A stretch of 64,000 nucleotides of DNA from Planctomycetota bacterium (GTDB taxonomy: Bacteria > Planctomycetota > SZUA-567 > H5-PLA8): NCBI GenBank assembly GCA_016200135.1, contig JACQFI010000056.1, positions 1 to 64,000 of the forward strand, written 5' to 3'. The translations under genes were made by a program, and so were the position numbers. The first letter of the stretch is position 1, and the number at the start of each line of letters is the position of its first letter. Below are positions 59,021 through 64,000 of the stretch, one piece after another. The notes under the pieces were generated by a model. The model was not told the origin of the DNA. It did no database searches and was given only the letters and a program-made list of their open reading frames with translations.

Positions 59021-61339
59021 TCACGGCATGGTCTTCACAAAGATTTGACGCATACCGTCTCCGAGCGGAACGAGTTCCGACCACGCGACGACGGGCTTAC
59101 CGTTCAAGAGGGCCATCATGGGCGTCTGCGCCGAGCCCTTGCCCGGCGCAATGTTGAGCGGCCCGCCGGCCAGACTCCATTTGGAGCCATCCCACTTCTT
59201 AGCGAACAACAGCGGCGGCAGATGCGGCTGAAACTCCGGCCACGCCACGAAGAGGTTCTTGCCGTCCGAGACCAGCGCGGGCTTGAGCGCGCCGCTCTCT
59301 TTGCCGAGCACATTCAAGGGCGCATCGCCGAGCGCCTTCCACTGCCCGCCGCTCCAGGCGTAGACCAGCAGCGCGGCCTGTCCGCCGTCCGTGCCATCGC
59401 AGACCGCCACGACCGGTTCGCCGTTGTGAATCGCAATGGCGTAACCGAGCGCGCGGGACTGCGGCTTCGAGATGGGAAGTTCGGTTCCCAGCAGCGCCCA
59501 TTTGCCGCCTTCGAAGCGCTTCACGTGGATGCGCTCGGGCGTGGTGTTCTCGCCTTCGTAGCCGGCCTTCTGCTCCGACCACGCGGCCACGAGACGGCCC
59601 TGCGGATCGCGCACTAGCGCGACGAACTGGCCGCGCGTGGCGCCGGGATCGTCCACGTTGAGCGCCTTGCCGTCGCCCACGGGCTGCCAGGCGTCGCCGG
59701 AGTTCTCGTCCACGAACGCGCCGATGCCTTTGCCGTTCTTGGGATGGTGCTGCCAGGCGATGGCCAGCGGCTGCGCGCCGCCCGCGAGCGCCGGCATGCC
59801 CGGCAATCCGTCCAGCGCGATCTCGCCCGCCGCTTTCCAGTCACCGTCGAAGCGTTTGAGCGTGAGTTGCGCGGGCTTCCACTGCTTGATCTGCAAGTAT
59901 GCGACGACGGGCTTCCCGGCCGCATCGAACGCCGCCGAGGGCGCCTGGGCATGCGCGCTTACATCGCTAACCGCCCGCGAGCCCAAGCGACTCCACGAGC
60001 CGCCGCCATACTTGAACGCGTAGACATAGCAGCCTTCGTCGCCGTACTTGCCCGGCGGATCGTATTCTCCAAACGCGAGCAGGAGTTCCGCGCCGTTCGA
60101 GGCCAGCGACGGCCGGAAACCCCAGCCTTGCACGGCGCTCACGGGACCGCTGCCCACCGCGGCCCATTCTTTCTCTGCTTTGGGCAGCGCCTTGAAATCA
60201 TACGCGGGCATTGGAGCGGCTGGGACCGCAGCGGCGGGCGCTTTAGCCGCCGCCTTGCCTGCGTATTGCAGCGCGTACATCTGGCACGGGTAACCGTAGC
60301 CGAGATTCTTGGTGGTCCTGCCGCTGACGAGGAGGAAGACGTCGTTCTGCGGGTCATAGGCCATGTGGTTGGAGTACGAGGTCGGCGGCGACGTGGCGCT
60401 CTCCAGCTTGGTCCACTCCAGCGTGCCGAGGTCGAGCGTCCAGGTATCGTTGCGAAATTCGGCGTTGCCGTTCTTGTCCATGGCGCCCGAAGCGCCTCCG
60501 CAGAGCATCAGGATGTCGTGCGCCGGACTGAGCGCCAACTGCGGCCAGCCGCGCGTGGGCGGCGGGTTCTTGGTCTCCAGCTTCGACCAGGTCTTCGCCG
60601 CGAGGTCGAAGGCCCACAGGTCGTTCAAGGTCTCGAATGCCTTTCCGCCGTAATGCCCGCGGCTGCCGCCGAATGCGAGAATTCGTTTGTGCTTGGGGTC
60701 GTAGACCGGTTCGCACGTCGATGCGGGGCCCTGGCCGGTCGCCAGTTTCGCCCACTTGTTCGCAAGGGCATCGAATGACCACGTCCCGGCTCCGCACGAG
60801 TACTGGAAGCCGGCCTTCCAATCCGGTACGTAGGTTGACGTGCCGTCGAAGGCGATGCCCGGCACCGGTCCGGGCGGATTAGCGTCCCAGCCGACGGCCG
60901 CGGCCGGATCGAAGATCCACGTCCGCGCCCGGTCGTTGCGCGACATGCTCACCAGGCCGCCGTAGACCATGACCTTCCGGTTCTCGTCGTAAAACATCTT
61001 GCCGCTGCTGTGCCCGCCGTCGGAGGCCAGTTCGTCGCGCACGTAGAACATATTGATGTGGAGCAAGTGCCAGCGGTTCTCCTTGTAGCGGTAGACCCAG
61101 ATCGCGTTCTGGTTCTCGCTCGTGAAACTCCGGTACGCGCCGTAAAAGAGCACGCCTTCAAGCTCGGGCGCGTAGCGCAGCTCGTCCCAACCCAACAATT
61201 GCACGCCCGCAGGCGGCTCGTTCACCGGCGTCCACTGGTTCGGAGCCGGCTCCGCGGCGTTCGCACAAGCCACCGCGAGGCTCAGTACGCAGGCCAGTAG
61301 CTGCATCGTGAGCGCGCGCCTGAGTTCGAGATTTCGCAT
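59021..61339 (-). CDS. Exported kelch-like beta-propeller protein
   Basis: 772 residues. A signal peptide (residues ~8-28, LTMQLLACVLSLAVACANAA) is followed by kelch-like repeats (NQWTPVNEPPAG, KMFYDENRKVMVYGG, DPKHKRILAFGGSRGHYGGKAFETLNDLWAFD, WSKLETKNPPPTRGWPQLALS) forming one propeller (~40-370). A second propeller-like region (~400-770) has repeats of the type GDWKAAGEIALDG, KPVVAWSELVPLG. It is probably a secreted or outer-surface binding protein. ATG 61339 follows AAGGAG by seven bases. It begins 15 bases after the XRE-cupin gene's stop, so they share an operon. Confidence 0.78.
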   Translation of the reverse strand: MRNLELRRALTMQLLACVLSLAVACANAAEPAPNQWTPVNEPPAGVQLLGWDELRYAPELEGVLFYGAYRSFTSENQNAIWVYRYKENRWHLLHINMFYVRDELASDGGHSSGKMFYDENRKVMVYGGLVSMSRNDRARTWIFDPAAAVGWDANPPGPVPGIAFDGTSTYVPDWKAGFQYSCGAGTWSFDALANKWAKLATGQGPASTCEPVYDPKHKRILAFGGSRGHYGGKAFETLNDLWAFDLAAKTWSKLETKNPPPTRGWPQLALSPAHDILMLCGGASGAMDKNGNAEFRNDTWTLDLGTLEWTKLESATSPPTSYSNHMAYDPQNDVFLLVSGRTTKNLGYGYPCQMYALQYAGKAAAKAPAAAVPAAPMPAYDFKALPKAEKEWAAVGSGPVSAVQGWGFRPSLASNGAELLLAFGEYDPPGKYGDEGCYVYAFKYGGGSWSRLGSRAVSDVSAHAQAPSAAFDAAGKPVVAYLQIKQWKPAQLTLKRFDGDWKAAGEIALDGLPGMPALAGGAQPLAIAWQHHPKNGKGIGAFVDENSGDAWQPVGDGKALNVDDPGATRGQFVALVRDPQGRLVAAWSEQKAGYEGENTTPERIHVKRFEGGKWALLGTELPISKPQSRALGYAIAIHNGEPVVAVCDGTDGGQAALLVYAWSGGQWKALGDAPLNVLGKESGALKPALVSDGKNLFVAWPEFQPHLPPLLFAKKWDGSKWSLAGGPLNIAPGKGSAQTPMMALLNGKPVVAWSELVPLGDGMRQIFVKTMP

Positions 61340-61354
61340 ATCCCTTCTCCTTTT

Positions 61355-61939
61355 CTAGAATGTAGGCGGCGTACAGACGGAGATCACCCGTGCCGGAACG
61401 TTTCCGATATTGCGCCAGCGATGCGGCAGCGTCGAAGCGTAGTAGTACCCGTCGCCCGGCCCGAGGATCTCGCGCCGGCCGTTGACCGTCACCTCCACCG
61501 TGCCCGCGACGCAGAACCCCGCCTCTTCGCCCGGATGCGCGTACGGTTCCGCCCCGGTGTCCGCGCCCGGCGCGTAGGTCTCGAAAAGCACCTGCAGCGC
61601 GCGGCCAGGCGCCGGCCCGGGCAGGCCGAGGAACTTCAAACCTTGGCCTGTGGACAGGTCCACAAGCTGGCCCGAGCGGTAGACGAAGCTCTCGCCGTCG
61701 CCCGGCCGTTCCTGCGCCGAGAAGAACTCGCCCAACGTCGTCCCCAGCGCGCTGAGGACCTTCTTGAGCGTGCTGACCGACGGCGAGTTCTTGCCGTTCT
61801 CAATCTGCGAGAGCGCCGCCGGCGTGACGCCCGCCAACGTTGCCAAAGCCCGCAAGCTCAACCCGCGGCTCTCGCGCAGTTGGCGCAGTTGCGTGGAGAC
61901 GTCGGCTCCGTGTTCTGCTTCAGGCGGGGCGATATTCAT
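61355..61939 (-). CDS. XRE-family regulator with C-terminal cupin domain (PuuR-like)
   Basis: About 194 residues. A helix-turn-helix (~15-70; LRQLRESRGLSLRALATLAGVTPAALSQIENGK) is followed by a cupin (~100-190; YAHPGEEAGFCVAGTVEVTVNGRREILGPGDGYYYASTLPHRWRN) that would bind an effector, as in PuuR-like regulators. ATG 61939 is chosen because AGGGAGAC precedes it; the frame back to 61972 reads through the palindromic operator. It probably controls itself and the downstream kelch gene in response to a small molecule. Confidence 0.87.
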   Translation of the reverse strand: MNIAPPEAEHGADVSTQLRQLRESRGLSLRALATLAGVTPAALSQIENGKNSPSVSTLKKVLSALGTTLGEFFSAQERPGDGESFVYRSGQLVDLSTGQGLKFLGLPGPAPGRALQVLFETYAPGADTGAEPYAHPGEEAGFCVAGTVEVTVNGRREILGPGDGYYYASTLPHRWRNIGNVPARVISVCTPPTF

Positions 61940-61951
61940 GCACGGTCTCCC

Positions 61952-61973
61952 TATGTTCGTTATTACGAACATA
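61952..61973. promoter_or_regulatory. Perfect palindromic operator of the XRE-cupin gene
   Basis: TATGTTCGT (61952-61960) and ACGAACATA (61965-61973) are exact inverted copies around a 4-base TATT centre. It lies 13 bases before the regulator's ATG, in the leader where a repressor would block transcription or translation. Autoregulation by the XRE-cupin protein is the natural reading. Confidence 0.7.
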
Positions 61974-62025
61974 TGTAAACCGTTACATTATGGATCGTAT
62001 AAAAATCTTAAATTTTACTTAACTA

Positions 62026-62053
62026 TTTATATATAGGCATGTTGCATGTTCAA
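62026..62053 (-). promoter_or_regulatory. Candidate promoter of the XRE-cupin/kelch operon
   Basis: On the minus strand, TTGAAC (62053-62048), a 16-base spacer and TATAAA (62031-62026) give a start near 62019, about 45 bases upstream of the palindrome. The whole stretch 61975-62050 is very AT-rich. Confidence 0.5.
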
Positions 62054-62060
62054 TTCCAAC

Positions 62061-62777
62061 CTAGCTTTTGTTCAGAGCGACGGCCGTGCCCGTCACGATC
62101 CTCGAAGCGTCACCCGCGAGGAACTCGATGACCTCGGCGATCTCTTCGGGCTTGAGCCACGCGGAGGTATCGGCCTTGGGCATCGCCTTGCGGTTGGCGG
62201 GCGTATCGATGACCGTCGGCACGAGCGCGTTCACCGTGATCTTGGCGGGCCGCAGTTCTTCCGCGAGCGAGTACGTCAGGTTCAGCACCGCGGCCTTCGA
62301 GGCTGCGTAGGCGCTCATCATGGCCGCGCCGCGATTCAGCGCCGGGCCGGCCGCGACATTGACGATGCGCCCGCCCCCGCCCTTCTTCATCAACGGCGCC
62401 GCGGCGCGGCAGCAGAGGAACGCGCTGGTCGCGTTCATGTCGAGCATGCGCTTCCAGGTCGCCGCGTCGGTCTCTTCCAAGGCCGCGTACGCGAAGCCGC
62501 CGCAGATGTTCGCGAGGATGTCGAGGCGCTTGGAGCGTTCGGCGATCTGGCGGAAGAGCGCGCGAACCGAAGACTCGTCGGTGACGTCGGACGAATGGAG
62601 CGTGACCTTGGAGGCAAGCTTTCCGAGGTAACTCTTCAGTTCCGCGACCTCGCGCTCGACGATCCACGGCACATGCACGCGCGCGCCGCCGGCCACGAGA
62701 CGCTTGACCACCGCGCGCCCGAGCGCCCCGGTGCCTCCCGTGACTAACGCAATGCGGTTCTTGAGCGGGCTGGGCAT
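62061..62777 (-). CDS. Short-chain dehydrogenase/reductase (SDR)
   Basis: 238 residues. NAD(P) motif TGGTGALG (VTGGTGALGRAVVKRL), NICGG in place of NNAG, catalytic Ser (RIVNVAAGPALNRGA is atypical in the usual Ser position), and YAASK with the catalytic Tyr/Lys. The missing clear catalytic Ser makes activity less certain. ATG 62777 follows AGGAGGGAAG by nine bases; the frame extending to 62849 is not SDR-like. It lies between the XRE-cupin gene (downstream) and the thioredoxin-like gene. Confidence 0.84.
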   Translation of the reverse strand: MPSPLKNRIALVTGGTGALGRAVVKRLVAGGARVHVPWIVEREVAELKSYLGKLASKVTLHSSDVTDESSVRALFRQIAERSKRLDILANICGGFAYAALEETDAATWKRMLDMNATSAFLCCRAAAPLMKKGGGGRIVNVAAGPALNRGAAMMSAYAASKAAVLNLTYSLAEELRPAKITVNALVPTVIDTPANRKAMPKADTSAWLKPEEIAEVIEFLAGDASRIVTGTAVALNKS

Positions 62778-62897
62778 GGGCGCTTCCCTCCTGAACGCGG
62801 CGCGTACGTTCAACGGAGGGAATCTAGTGCCGGGATTCGCGCAGCGCAACCGCGAGGCGCGCTACGGTGGTGCCTGGAAACTTCTCAGTGAAGCGGT

Positions 62898-64000
62898 TCA
62901 ACCGCCCGACGGCGCGTGCACCGGATCGGCGAGGGCCTTGAGGACCTTCTCCTTTTCCTTGAGCACGTCGCTCCCAAGGATCGCGGTGCGCGTCTTGCCG
63001 TCGGCTTGCAGGATCACCAGCGCCGGGACGCTGCCGACGCCCAGGTCCTGCGCGAGCTGCGCGCGGTCCTCGATCTTCACACTCACGTACTGGTACTTCT
63101 CGCCGAGCGCCTTCTTCACGTCCGCGTCGGAGAACGTGCCGCGCTCGACGGCCTTACAGACGCCGCAGGTGGGCGAATAGAACTTTACCGCCAAGGGCCT
63201 GCCGGACTTCTTCGCGGCGGCGAGCGCGGCCTCAAGGTCCTCGCCCGCGGGCGCGGCGGTCGCGGACTGCACCGATCCGCCGCCGTCCAGCGCGAGGAGC
63301 AGTTCCGGGCGGAACGGATAGTCCTGGAACTCGTTGCTGTAGAACGTCACGCAGCCGGAGCCCGCGAATTTGAGCAGCACGCCGTGGTTGGCCTGCTGGC
63401 CCGAGACCCACTGCTTGACCAGGTCGGAGAGGTCGATCGCGACGAAGCGGTAGCGCTCGTCCTTGCCGGGGAAGTTGGCGATGTCCGCGCTGCCCGCGGG
63501 TTCCGCCGCGCGGTCCGCGCCCGCGCCGTCACAACCGGGCGCGCCCCAACTCACGCCCTTCTTCGCCGCGGTCCAACAGCTCTCGCTCTCGATCCATTCT
63601 TTCAGCACGGCGAAAGCCTGGACCTTCGCGTCGGCCTTGGTTCCGGTGAAGGGCTGGTTGCTGAGCGTGATGCGGAGCTGCGCGCCCGCGATCTTCGCGT
63701 CCTTGGGCAGCGCGGAGAGGTCGAACTTCAGCAGCGTGCGGCTGTCGTTGTGATGGTGGATCTGCGTGCCCAGCCCGTTGAAGGGCTCGCCGCCCTGGTT
63801 AACATTGCTCATGTTCCAATCGCGCGTGTTGCCGTAGAGCGTGTCGTCCGCGGCCTGCGCGCCGACGACGGCCTCTTCCGGATAACCCTTGCCATCCTGC
63901 CCCGGCGCGGAGGCGCGGCGCAGGCTGACGATCTTCGCGGACGGCGCCTTGGCCTTAAGAGCCTGGTAGGCGGGATCGACGAGCGGCTTGCCGAAGTCGG
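62898..64000 (-). CDS. DNRLRE - thioredoxin-like fusion protein, 3' part (start beyond window)
   Basis: At least 366 codons; the frame is open to the right edge (no start before 64000). Residues after the edge read KIVSLRRASAPGQDGKGYPE ... DDTLYGNTRDWNMSNVNQGG, then LLKFDLSALPKDAKIAGAQL and LLLKFAGSGCVTFYSNEFQD, the pattern of DNRLRE (disaggregatase-related) beta domains. A C-terminal thioredoxin fold follows with CGVC (FYSPTCGVCKAVERGTF), VKIEDRAQLAQDLGVGSVPALVIL. A redox or sensor role for the C-terminus is likely. The combination is unusual. Confidence 0.85.
   Translation of the reverse strand, partial: DFGKPLVDPAYQALKAKAPSAKIVSLRRASAPGQDGKGYPEEAVVGAQAADDTLYGNTRDWNMSNVNQGGEPFNGLGTQIHHHNDSRTLLKFDLSALPKDAKIAGAQLRITLSNQPFTGTKADAKVQAFAVLKEWIESESCWTAAKKGVSWGAPGCDGAGADRAAEPAGSADIANFPGKDERYRFVAIDLSDLVKQWVSGQQANHGVLLKFAGSGCVTFYSNEFQDYPFRPELLLALDGGGSVQSATAAPAGEDLEAALAAAKKSGRPLAVKFYSPTCGVCKAVERGTFSDADVKKALGEKYQYVSVKIEDRAQLAQDLGVGSVPALVILQADGKTRTAILGSDVLKEKEKVLKALADPVHAPSGG

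Overview
The window is a chromosomal segment of a GC-rich, free-living bacterium. Most genes have clear Shine-Dalgarno sites. Several traits fit the Planctomycetota or a neighbouring PVC-type lineage: an anti-sigma/HEAT protein paired with an ECF sigma factor, an LRR-kinase, separate coaC and coaB genes, many HEAT-repeat, LamG and kelch-like surface or periplasmic proteins, sugar isomerase/Gfo-type enzymes, and one AT-rich gene whose N-terminus resembles small membrane proteins common in that group. The phylum is an inference; no rRNA or ribosomal protein gene is present to fix it.

Layout. 1-5.5 kb: the 5' end of an IS5-type transposase; a fluoride riboswitch with its own promoter driving a Fluc fluoride channel; a Memo-family protein; a DUF2062-phospholipase D fusion; and an ECF sigma/anti-sigma pair. 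5.6-10 kb: a membrane protein of unknown function, an MFS transporter, and a divergently placed HlyD-like adaptor. 10.2-24.2 kb is mainly housekeeping: purA, rtcB, an AraC regulator, tRNA-Cys, mnmE, a J-domain/TPR protein, then gmk-rpoZ-coaC-HD protein-M48 peptidase-coaB. 24.2-33 kb: a copper ATPase whose frame runs into a CopZ-like domain, a PlsC-type acyltransferase, RNase HI, a small zinc-ribbon protein and a 1199-residue LRR-kinase.

33-42.6 kb: a DUF3574 lipoprotein, a tandem-repeat protein with a strong terminator, a KDG-kinase-like PfkB kinase and a LamG protein. A co-directional set follows: GntR/FCD regulator, amidohydrolase, cupin, TIM-barrel isomerase, MDR dehydrogenase, HEAT lipoprotein and Ldh-type dehydrogenase. 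This set looks like a catabolic operon for a sugar acid or related compound. 42.6-50 kb: a HEAT protein, an SDR, a PLP decarboxylase, a GH78 alpha-L-rhamnosidase, and an AT-rich gene broken by an in-frame TGA. 49.4-57.5 kb: AMMECR1 protein, FHA-GAF-HD signalling protein, branched-chain aminotransferase, LolD/LolC-type ABC transporter, DAHP synthase and a Gfo/Idh/MocA oxidoreductase. 57.6-64 kb: a zinc-ribbon/TM protein, a kelch-like secreted protein behind an XRE-cupin regulator with a palindromic operator, an SDR, and the 3' part of a DNRLRE-thioredoxin protein.

Most notable: the complete fluoride riboswitch; the CopA-CopZ fusion with an internal ribosome-binding site and start; a family of degenerate heptanucleotide tandem repeats in at least six intergenic gaps; the TGA-interrupted AT-rich gene; a zinc ribbon shared by two unrelated genes; and the Memo and AMMECR1 genes lying 48 kb apart. 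I found no CRISPR array, prophage or recognisable anti-phage system.
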